Positions 5,184 through 11,087 of a stretch of DNA of 11,087 bases are shown one piece after another; position 1 is the stretch's first letter; every line of letters starts with the position of its first letter. Source of the DNA: an uncultured bacterium (GTDB lineage: Bacteria; Verrucomicrobiota; Lentisphaeria; Victivallales; Victivallaceae); assembly GCA_900551245.1 (NCBI GenBank), contig URVC01000087.1, positions 1 through 11,087 on the forward strand, written 5' to 3'. The translations under genes were made by a program, and so were the position numbers. Below the pieces are notes generated by a model. The model made no database searches, was not told the DNA's origin, and worked only from the letters and a program-made list of their open reading frames with translations.

Positions 5184-6512
5184 TTTGCCGTCACTCTGCC
5201 GGGGCGTTCTGCCGCCCAGCGCGATGGCGAGAAGGAGAAAGAAAGCCAGACAGTAGGGGTAACAGAGGAATTTCAACACCTCGAAGGCGGAGACCGTCGC
5301 GGCGCCTCCGGCCAGACCGACCGCGGCGAGCACCTGCGCTCCGTAGGGAAGGATTCCCTGAACGATGCAGCTGGCGCTGTCTAGAATGCTGGCCGACCGC
5401 TCCGGGGCGACGCCGTAACGGCGGGAAATGTCGCGGGCGATCGGGCCGGCGATGACGATGGCGACGGTGTTGTTGGCGGTGAAGAGGTTGACGGCGGAGA
5501 CCAGGAGCGCGATGCCGTATTCGGCGCCGCGGCGGCCGTGGATGCCGCGTTCGATGATGCGGAGCATGTATTCGATGCCGCCGTTGTAGCGGATCACTTT
5601 GAGCAGGCCGCCGGCGAGCAGGGCGACGATCAGCGTTTCGGACATGCTGAGCGCGCCTTTTCCGGCGGCGTCCAGGAACTGCCAGAAGTCGAAGCTGCCG
5701 CAGCCGAGGCCGACGATTCCGGCGAAGAGGGTGCCGAAGGCGAGCAGCGCCATCACGTTGACGCCGAAGAGTGCCAGGATCAGCACCGAGAGATAGGGCA
5801 GCACGCGGAGAACGGTGCTGAAATGGATCGCGGCGGGTGCAGGAGCCGCGCCGCCCGGGCTGAGCAGGAAGAAGACGATGAGCGCGGCGGCGGCGGCGGG
5901 GAGGGCGATGCGGAAGTTCGCCCGGAACTTCTCGCGCATTTCGACCCCCTGCGTGCGGGTGGCGGCGATGGTGGTGTCGGAGATCATCGAAAGGTTGTCG
6001 CCGAACATGGCTCCGCCGACGACGGCGCCGAGACAGAGGCCGGTGGAGAGATCGAGATTGGCAGTGAGTCCGACGGCGATGGGGGCGAGGGCGACGATGG
6101 TGCCGACGGAGGTGCCGACGGCGAGCGAGATGAAACAGGCGACGAGGAAGAGTCCGCCGACCAGCAGACTGGGGGGAACGAAGGTGAGGGCGAGCTGAAT
6201 GGTCGCGTCGACGGCGCCCATCGCCTTGGCGGTGCCGGCGAAGGCTCCGGCGAGGATGAAGATGAGGCACATCACCATGATGTCGACGTTGCCCATGCCG
6301 TGGGCGAAGAGTTCGATCTTGCTGCGCAGCGACGCCTTGTGGCTGAGGAAGAGCGAGGTGGCGGAGGCGACGAGGAAGGCGACGGGCATGGGCACCTTGT
6401 AGAAGTCGCCGGAGACGATGGAGAGCCCCAGATAAAAGACGAGGAACACCGCGAAGGGGATCAGAGCGCGGGCGCGCGGTTCGCGGTTGACGGAGAAATC
6501 TTCAATATCCAT
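5169..6512 (-). CDS. nhaC: NhaC-type Na+/H+ antiporter
   Basis: A 447-residue polytopic inner-membrane protein with roughly eleven to twelve hydrophobic segments. It most likely exchanges sodium for protons in pH or sodium homeostasis. The best evidence is the conserved half-helix region GAVVGGAMFGDNLSMISDTT (162-181), followed by ATRTQGVEMREKFR, a hallmark of the NhaC/NhaC-like ion transporters. SVGTIVALAPIA (135-146) and the later NLFTANNTVAIVIAGPIA segment are also typical. The N-terminus is a short polar cytoplasmic stretch. An amino-acid/proton (malate-lactate MleN-type) exchange role cannot be excluded from sequence alone. The SD is weak (GGGA about 10 nt upstream). It appears monocistronic, converging on enolase and lying 130 nt downstream of the hydrolase gene. 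Confidence 0.9.
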   Translation of the reverse strand: MDIEDFSVNREPRARALIPFAVFLVFYLGLSIVSGDFYKVPMPVAFLVASATSLFLSHKASLRSKIELFAHGMGNVDIMVMCLIFILAGAFAGTAKAMGAVDATIQLALTFVPPSLLVGGLFLVACFISLAVGTSVGTIVALAPIAVGLTANLDLSTGLCLGAVVGGAMFGDNLSMISDTTIAATRTQGVEMREKFRANFRIALPAAAAALIVFFLLSPGGAAPAPAAIHFSTVLRVLPYLSVLILALFGVNVMALLAFGTLFAGIVGLGCGSFDFWQFLDAAGKGALSMSETLIVALLAGGLLKVIRYNGGIEYMLRIIERGIHGRRGAEYGIALLVSAVNLFTANNTVAIVIAGPIARDISRRYGVAPERSASILDSASCIVQGILPYGAQVLAAVGLAGGAATVSAFEVLKFLCYPYCLAFFLLLAIALGGRTPRQSDGKVTEK

Positions 6513-6593
6513 GAGTACACTTTCCCGGTCGAAACGGAATGATCAAATACAACTTCGTTAATATAACCGGGGAAGCGTTTGAATTCCAGAGCC

Positions 6594-6624
6594 GCGGCGG
6601 AAAATCAGCTGGAATTGCCGCCGC
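6594..6624 (-). terminator. Possible weak terminator after the hydrolase gene
   Basis: GCGGCGG (6594-6600) and CCGCCGC (6618-6624) form a perfect 7-bp GC stem with a 17-base loop, about 18 nt after the hydrolase stop. An alternative 8-bp pairing, AATTCCAG/CTGGAATT (6582-6589, 6609-6616), competes with it. No T-tract follows on the minus strand, so termination may be factor-dependent. The remainder of the 6513-6642 gap is AT-richer and would have to hold the nhaC promoter. A TATATT box at about 6560-6565 is the only candidate seen. Confidence 0.3.
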
Positions 6625-6642
6625 ATCCTCCGGGAATTTTCC

Positions 6643-9600
6643 TTACGGTTCCGCAACGAGCTCGAAGACGCCGGTCGGGCCGTGCGGCAGTGCGGCGGTA
6701 TCGAGTTCCAGCCGGTAGCCGGAACCGCTTTTCGTGAGTGGAATTCCCTCCCGGCGGAGCCCGTCGGAGCGGAGCGGGTAGAGCCGGTAACGCTTCCCCG
6801 TGGGGAGGTTGAGCTGCAGTTCAAGCTGCCCGGTGCGCAGGAGCGTCGGGGTTTTCCCCTGTTTTCTCAATTCGGTCCGATCCGGGGACAGTTCCATTCC
6901 GGTATTGACATTGTCTGTCAGGTAGAAAAGCAGCATCCGTTCGGAATTCTTTGCCAGAACTTTTCCATCCCGGGAGGCCAGAGCTACTGTGGACGGAACG
7001 GAGGAACGGACCTTCGCAAGAACCGGCAGAGACTCTCCATGGTTCCGTTCTGAGACGACCGCCTCCAGTCTCGGAGTCCGGAGCAGGAAGCGTTTCTCGC
7101 GTGTATTCAGCAACAGTTCTCCGGTATCGGATTCCCAGATGCCCTTCTCCGGATCAGTCTGATTGTTTTTGGAAAGAATTCCCCGGGTACGCAGAGCGGC
7201 AATCCACGGTTTCGGGTCGAATTTTGCACCCTGGGTAACGCCGGTTTCCGTAAACATTGCACTGCCGCCGACTTTGGCGTAACCGGTCAGCGGAAAAGTC
7301 ATCACCGGAACGGGAGCGGGAGCGATAACTTCCGCCGGCGGCTTGCACCCTTCATACCGGACCGCGAAACGGGTCAGCAGGGACCAGCGGGTCTGTTCCG
7401 TACTGATGGCGGAATCCGTGCCCTTGGCGTAGAGCGAGGATTTCGGCACAAGGAGCTCCACCAGATTCCGGGACGGGGAGACATCGCCGCGTTGAAAGGC
7501 AAACAAACTCAGATATTCGCTCATGAGATCCAGATAGGTGTTCATTTCCCGATCCACTTTCCAGGTCGGATTCAGAATCACCGCGTGCAGCGTGAGACCG
7601 GCGTAGTCCTGAAAAGCCGCATACGCCGGAAACAGCAACTGCTCATACTCATAGCGGTTGCGGACGTGATTGTATTCCGTGACGATCATCGGCCGGTCGG
7701 CAAGACGGCTGGAGGCTGTATTCAGAAAGTGGGATACCGCGTTTTCCGTCGCGCTCTGCTGGCGGGTGATTGAGCCGGACGGATGACAGAAGTAGGCGTT
7801 GCGGATGATCACCTCGTTCTGTTCGCTGCGGATGTCACCGTAAAAACGGGCCGGAGAGAGGTTGTATTGCCCGACGGGAACGTTACAGCCGAGCTCCCGA
7901 ACCCGGGCCTTCATCCAGGCGCCGGTCTCCCGCAGGGATTCGATGCAGAAGCGCATCCACTCCTCCCGGAATTTGCCGCCGTTGACCTCGTTGGGTTTCT
8001 TCGGGATGAGCGACTCGTCCACGCCAGGTCTGGTGCGACGGAGATAGTTGCGGAACTGCTGCCCGACCCATATCGCGGTCTCCTCTTTCGCATAGACGCG
8101 CTGAGGACCCACCATGCCCAGCTCATTGAACGGCTCCACACAGACCAGCATGGGATCATCCTTGAGCGCCATGCCGGTGTGGCGGTTTTTGTGGCAGAGC
8201 AGGTAGCGGGCGGTGTCCAGCCACTCCTGCCGGGTCTTTTCATCGCCGAACACCATCTTCGGCTTGATGTCCGCCGGACGCGAACTGTTCGTCACCTTGA
8301 ATGGATACAGGAACTGATAGGCCGCGATGTTCAAATTCAGATAGATGCCGTTTTCCTTCAGCCGGGCGAGGCAGTAATCGACCGCATCGGCAAAGCGGGG
8401 ATCGGGCTCTCCCTTTGCCGGCGCATCGAGCATGAGAATCTGTTCGATCGTGTGGGTGCGGACCATGTTGTATCCGCGCATGCGCAGTTCGCGGATGTAG
8501 GCATCGATCATCTGTTTCAGCTCCGCGGCAGATTTCCTGCGGATAGAACTTAGAAGTCCCCATTCAGCGGTGAAATGGTAGGCGGCGCGGAATCGAAGCG
8601 GCTGCCCGGGGCGTTTCTCGAATTCCAGATGGCCCTGCGACGCCGGAACAACTCTGCCATAGGAGCCCGCCGGAAGGTTTCCCGACATCTCGCTGAAATC
8701 GAGCGCCGATCCCGGTTTAGTGACGGGGAACGGGGAGAGATCGGCCGCTTTGTATTCCGGTCCTGGAACGAAAGACTTCAGATTCCAGGTGACCTCCTGA
8801 TCGGTGAGGGTTGCTCCGCAGAGGATCCAGCAGACCTGTCCGGCGCTCCGCAGACGGATCTTCCGCACATTTTCCAGTGGAACCGGGAATTTGCTCAGGA
8901 ATACAGCTCTCTGTTCGCCGGCGTAGGATCCCACGGATACCGCAAGCGTATTTCTGGTCGAACTGGGCCGGGTCCAATCCTGAAGATCGGTTCCTGCCAC
9001 GAGACGCGTTTCCTTCCGTTTTCCGTCTCTCGTCTCGAATTCGATGGTGCCGATCGGAACCGGTTTGCCGGGAACCCAGCATCCGGTATGAAGCAGATAG
9101 AGGAAACGGGTGTATTTCGCCTTTTCCGGGACGTCGAAGGCGATCTCTCTGAGGCCGATCGGAGCGTATCCGCTGTCCAGAACCGCCACCGCCTTGCCGT
9201 TGTTCTGTTTCGGATTGATGAGATCAAAGCGGATTCCGGCGAACTGTCTGCGTGCCGTATCAAAATTGCGCAGATCTTTTTCCCGTCCCTGGTCGGACCA
9301 GCCGCCTTTCCCGTCCCCCTCGGTTTCGTCAGCATAGTCCCGGTTTGCAAATTTTCGGAGCGAGAGGGGGATAAATCCATCAAATGCGGTGAATGCCGGT
9401 GTCGGGCAGGCGTCTACCTGAAGCGTCACGGTCCTGCCTGCTTCGACCGAAATTTCCCGCGAGAGGAAGCCGTCGTGCCAGACGCGGATGCTCCGCCCCG
9501 CCGGACTCAGGGCGGGATCTTCGACCAGAGCCGCCATGCCGCCGGCAGTCTTTCGTACGTTCCAGTCGCTCAAGCCGCGGGAGAAATCGCCGTTCGGCAG

Positions 9601-9930
9601 AAGTTTGCCGTTCCAGCGGATGTTGCGATAGAGAACCCATTGCGCATCTTTTTTGGCAAAAGGACCGCGCAGTTGCAGGACTACGTTACCGCTTCGGGCC
9701 GGAACGAAGGAGAAGGTACAGGTTTTCCACTCCTCCCCGGTGAAGTTTTCGGTGCAGATGAGAGTGGTCTCCTGCTTCTCTTTCAACCAGGAGGCAAACC
9801 GGACCCCTTTGCTGCGGGGAGCCAGCGTTCCGGAGTGTGCCCGGATGTCCATACGAATCGAAAGCGGGGAGGCAGATACCGCAAACGCAAAGACAAAAAG
9901 GGATAGGATCAGAATCTTCATTTTAATCAT
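6643..9930 (-). CDS. Secreted clan GH-A-like glycoside hydrolase with N- and C-terminal beta-rich domains
   Basis: A 1095-residue exported protein. Residues 1-20 form a signal peptide ending AVSA. Residues about 21-390 are beta-rich and look like carbohydrate-binding or jelly-roll modules. One contains LPNGDFSRGLSDWNV (111-125), a motif common in CBM4/9-type modules. Residues about 445-810 look like a (beta/alpha)8 barrel: GYNMVRTHTIEQ (486-497, R491), a strand with VCVEPFNE (596-603) placing E603 as acid/base, H716 in NAYFCHP, and RPMIVTEYN (746-754) placing E752 as nucleophile. Residues about 820-1095 form C-terminal beta-domains, with DTGELLLNTREKRFLLRTPR (935-954) resembling a tail shared by several cellulase-like proteins. 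Exact family (GH5-like or other) and substrate cannot be assigned. It follows the prepilin-like gene by 12 nt, so the two are probably co-transcribed. The start at 9930 has an AGGA only 3 nt away, and M4 (9921) is an alternative. Confidence 0.85.
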   Translation of the reverse strand: MIKMKILILSLFVFAFAVSASPLSIRMDIRAHSGTLAPRSKGVRFASWLKEKQETTLICTENFTGEEWKTCTFSFVPARSGNVVLQLRGPFAKKDAQWVLYRNIRWNGKLLPNGDFSRGLSDWNVRKTAGGMAALVEDPALSPAGRSIRVWHDGFLSREISVEAGRTVTLQVDACPTPAFTAFDGFIPLSLRKFANRDYADETEGDGKGGWSDQGREKDLRNFDTARRQFAGIRFDLINPKQNNGKAVAVLDSGYAPIGLREIAFDVPEKAKYTRFLYLLHTGCWVPGKPVPIGTIEFETRDGKRKETRLVAGTDLQDWTRPSSTRNTLAVSVGSYAGEQRAVFLSKFPVPLENVRKIRLRSAGQVCWILCGATLTDQEVTWNLKSFVPGPEYKAADLSPFPVTKPGSALDFSEMSGNLPAGSYGRVVPASQGHLEFEKRPGQPLRFRAAYHFTAEWGLLSSIRRKSAAELKQMIDAYIRELRMRGYNMVRTHTIEQILMLDAPAKGEPDPRFADAVDYCLARLKENGIYLNLNIAAYQFLYPFKVTNSSRPADIKPKMVFGDEKTRQEWLDTARYLLCHKNRHTGMALKDDPMLVCVEPFNELGMVGPQRVYAKEETAIWVGQQFRNYLRRTRPGVDESLIPKKPNEVNGGKFREEWMRFCIESLRETGAWMKARVRELGCNVPVGQYNLSPARFYGDIRSEQNEVIIRNAYFCHPSGSITRQQSATENAVSHFLNTASSRLADRPMIVTEYNHVRNRYEYEQLLFPAYAAFQDYAGLTLHAVILNPTWKVDREMNTYLDLMSEYLSLFAFQRGDVSPSRNLVELLVPKSSLYAKGTDSAISTEQTRWSLLTRFAVRYEGCKPPAEVIAPAPVPVMTFPLTGYAKVGGSAMFTETGVTQGAKFDPKPWIAALRTRGILSKNNQTDPEKGIWESDTGELLLNTREKRFLLRTPRLEAVVSERNHGESLPVLAKVRSSVPSTVALASRDGKVLAKNSERMLLFYLTDNVNTGMELSPDRTELRKQGKTPTLLRTGQLELQLNLPTGKRYRLYPLRSDGLRREGIPLTKSGSGYRLELDTAALPHGPTGVFELVAEP

Positions 9931-9942
9931 AATTCCTAGATA

Positions 9943-10752
9943 TTAAAGTTCTTCGAGAAGATCAATATAGTATTTGTAGACCGTGGTTCCACCTTTGGGA
10001 TCGTTGGAATTTTCATGTTGAATCCGGTCTACATGCCCATCCAGGAAGAGGGTGTTGATGCCAAGCCGTACGGAATTGTGCCGGCTCCACGCAAAAAAGG
10101 ACTCGTTCGGAGGAAGAGCGGCGAAGCGGGTTGCATTGGGCAGTACCAGAAGTGCATAACCATCGGCAAGGTACAGCTTGTGCGCGGGATTCTTGACCTG
10201 ATTGAGCTTTTTCAGCCGGTAATAGCGGTCCTGAGTTTCCGGCGAGTTCACCTTGATATAGCCGCAGATTCCGGTTATGGTGTAACTTGCGCCGTAATAG
10301 CCGTAACTGCCCTCGTACAGATTGAAGGTACCGCCGGCGGAATATACCTGCTTATCCTCCTTGATTGCGCCCGGACAGACCGGCGGGGCGGAGGCCAGAG
10401 TTTCCTTGCCGGACGCGCTTTTTCCTCTCCGGGTGAAGAAGGAGTAGTTGTATTCTCTCATCAGCCGGTGCCACCAGACGTCCGTGTCATCCGCATACAT
10501 GATCCGGGCCGGAACTACGACGTTGTTATTGTCTCCGGAATAGAATACGAAATAGGTTCCCTGCTGTTTGAGGAGATTGACGCAGGAGATGTTCTGAGCT
10601 GCTTCCCGCGCCTTGCTCAGCGCCGGGAGCAGCATCGCCGCCAGAATCGCGATGATCGCAATCACGACCAGGAGTTCGATAAGAGTAAAATATGAAGACG
10701 GTACGTCTTGCCGCTTGGGAATCCGGTCGCGAAAAGCCAACTTGAATTTCAT
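9943..10752 (-). CDS. Prepilin-type N-terminal cleavage/methylation protein with H-Xn-DG domain
   Basis: A 269-residue pseudopilin-like protein. A basic leader of 21 residues precedes FTLIELLVVIAIIAILA (22-38), the class III prepilin signal with Glu at +5 (E26). LLPALSKAREAAQ continues the helix. The mature part is short-repeat free and Tyr/Asn-rich. It ends with RHNSVRLGINTLFLDGHV (224-241), the signature of the Planctomycetes/Lentisphaerae H-X9-DG (DUF1559-like) family, here with 12 rather than 9 residues between H225 and D238. The residue before the cleavage site is Tyr21, not the usual Gly. It would be processed by a prepilin peptidase and displayed by a type II secretion or pilus-like machine. 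The ATG at 10752 has AAGGAG 10 nt upstream. ATG 10773 lacks an SD. It is first gene of a pair with the hydrolase. Confidence 0.92.
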   Translation of the reverse strand: MKFKLAFRDRIPKRQDVPSSYFTLIELLVVIAIIAILAAMLLPALSKAREAAQNISCVNLLKQQGTYFVFYSGDNNNVVVPARIMYADDTDVWWHRLMREYNYSFFTRRGKSASGKETLASAPPVCPGAIKEDKQVYSAGGTFNLYEGSYGYYGASYTITGICGYIKVNSPETQDRYYRLKKLNQVKNPAHKLYLADGYALLVLPNATRFAALPPNESFFAWSRHNSVRLGINTLFLDGHVDRIQHENSNDPKGGTTVYKYYIDLLEEL

Positions 10753-10762
10753 CTTCCAGCAA

Positions 10763-10768
10763 CTCCTT
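10763..10768 (-). promoter_or_regulatory. Ribosome binding site deciding the prepilin-like gene start
   Basis: AAGGAG on the minus strand, 10 nt before the ATG at 10752. The in-frame ATG at 10773 lies upstream of it and has no SD of its own. Confidence 0.6.
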
Positions 10769-10792
10769 ATCATGATTTTCGGGTTTGTATTA

Positions 10793-10821
10793 ATTATACT
10801 GCAACTTTGCTGGAAACCGAA
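10793..10821 (-). promoter_or_regulatory. Candidate promoter of the prepilin-hydrolase pair
   Basis: A perfect TATAAT -10 box on the minus strand (10793-10798), about 40 bp before the start codon, in an AT-rich stretch. The element 17 bp upstream, TTCGGT (10816-10821), is a poor -35, so an activator may be needed. The rest of the non-coding region to 10957 holds an AT-rich AAAAATC/GATTTTT hairpin (10845-10870) and nothing else recognisable. Confidence 0.4.
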
Positions 10822-11087
10822 TATTGAAAATAGCGGAAATATACAAAAATCCCGGTTTTTCGAGATTTTTCCACCACTCTCCGTTTGCCGGAATGGGAAA
10901 TGGAATTTACAGGAGGATGAAGGAACTTTGCCGCGGGAACCGCCGAGCCGGGAAAAGTGGCAACCCCGCCAGGATTCGAACCCACGGCCAACTGCTTTCC
11001 CCTCAAAAAACGCTTTTCACCGGCTGTTTTTTTGTTTTCAGGTCCCAAAATCCCGCAATTGTGACCCATTTGTGCCCCATTTGTGCC
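10794..11087 (-). CDS. Possible 3' end of a tyrosine recombinase gene reading across its att site (partial)
   Basis: A minus-strand frame is open from the right edge to a stop at 10794, about 97 codons, without its 5' end. Its first residues read GTNGAQMGHNCGILGPENKK. From memory, such His/Gly/Lys-rich GTxxAQxxGHN-type tails occur after the catalytic Tyr in phage-type integrases of PVC bacteria. The later residues translate the tRNA-like stretch and the upstream region of the prepilin gene, as happens when an integrase gene reads across its own attachment site. No catalytic residues lie in the window, so this could equally be a chance open frame. It overlaps the promoter candidate at 10793-10821. 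Confidence 0.25.
   Translation of the reverse strand, partial: GTNGAQMGHNCGILGPENKKTAGEKRFLRGKQLAVGSNPGGVATFPGSAVPAAKFLHPPVNSISHSGKRRVVEKSRKTGIFVYFRYFQYSVSSKVAV
10958..11002 (-). other. tRNA 3'-half-like sequence, possible attachment site
   Basis: On the minus strand these 45 bases fit the 3' half of a tRNA in exact register: a loop-like GGGGAAA, GCAGT (anticodon stem 3' side), a 5-base variable loop, GTGGG, T-loop TTCGAAT, CCTGG, a 7-base acceptor strand CGGGGTT, G, then CCA. The T stem has only two Watson-Crick pairs plus G-T wobbles and a G-G clash. No matching 5' half (AACCCCG) exists upstream, so it is not a working tRNA. It fits a decayed tRNA fragment left at an integration junction. 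Confidence 0.35.
11061..11087. repeat. 11-bp tandem repeat at the right edge
   Basis: GTGACCCATTT and GTGCCCCATTT, followed by GTGCC running off the edge: two and a half copies of an 11-bp unit with one difference. The 11-bp period does not keep frame, so it is more likely a DNA-binding or arm-type site than a protein repeat, or chance. Confidence 0.5.

Noticed and set aside
5538..6542. 334-codon plus-strand frame opposite nhaC
   Set aside because: Extreme Glu/Asp/Gly/Ala composition produced by reading membrane-protein codons in reverse. No SD or domain is seen.
8575..9906. 443-codon plus-strand frame opposite the hydrolase
   Set aside because: Antisense to the signal-peptide-bearing hydrolase gene, with no coherent domain and no SD.

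Overview
The window looks like a chromosomal segment from a high-GC Gram-negative bacterium of the Lentisphaerae (Victivallis-like) or a nearby PVC lineage. The main reasons are a secreted prepilin-like protein of the FTLIELLVVIAIIAILA type with a C-terminal H-Xn-DG motif, placed directly before a large secreted clan GH-A-like hydrolase. That gene pair is typical of Lentisphaerae genomes. The enolase also carries a Bacteroidetes/PVC-style sequence signature. Taxonomy is inferred from memory of these families, not from a search.

Left end (1-343): two near-identical, hairpin-rich 78-bp repeats with a 101-bp period lie immediately 3' of a minus-strand tRNA-Val(UAC) gene. The tRNA encodes its own CCA and has a good sigma70-type promoter.

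344-3563, minus strand: a five-gene housekeeping operon transcribed from a promoter near 3602-3630. The order is lemA, TPM-domain (YgcG-like) membrane protein, ispD, yraN, comF-like phosphoribosyltransferase. The spacings are small, and ispD and yraN share an ATGA overlap. The first two genes are a recurrent envelope pair, ispD serves isoprenoid synthesis, and yraN and comF relate to DNA metabolism or uptake.

3564-5080: a divergent intergenic region holds promoters for both directions and a near-perfect palindrome in the enolase leader. Enolase (plus strand) follows, ending at a strong intrinsic terminator.

5081-6512: an NhaC-type Na+/H+ antiporter on the minus strand, convergent with enolase.

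6643-10752, minus strand: a two-gene unit of the prepilin-like protein followed 12 nt later by a 1095-residue exported GH-A-like protein, probably for extracellular polysaccharide use. A TATAAT box lies upstream.

Right edge (10774-11087): a sequence resembling the 3' half of a tRNA, with T-loop and CCA in register, is overlapped by an open frame running off the edge. Its residues resemble the tail of a tyrosine recombinase. This could be the junction of an integrated element lying beyond the window. No CRISPR array, IS transposase or rRNA was seen.
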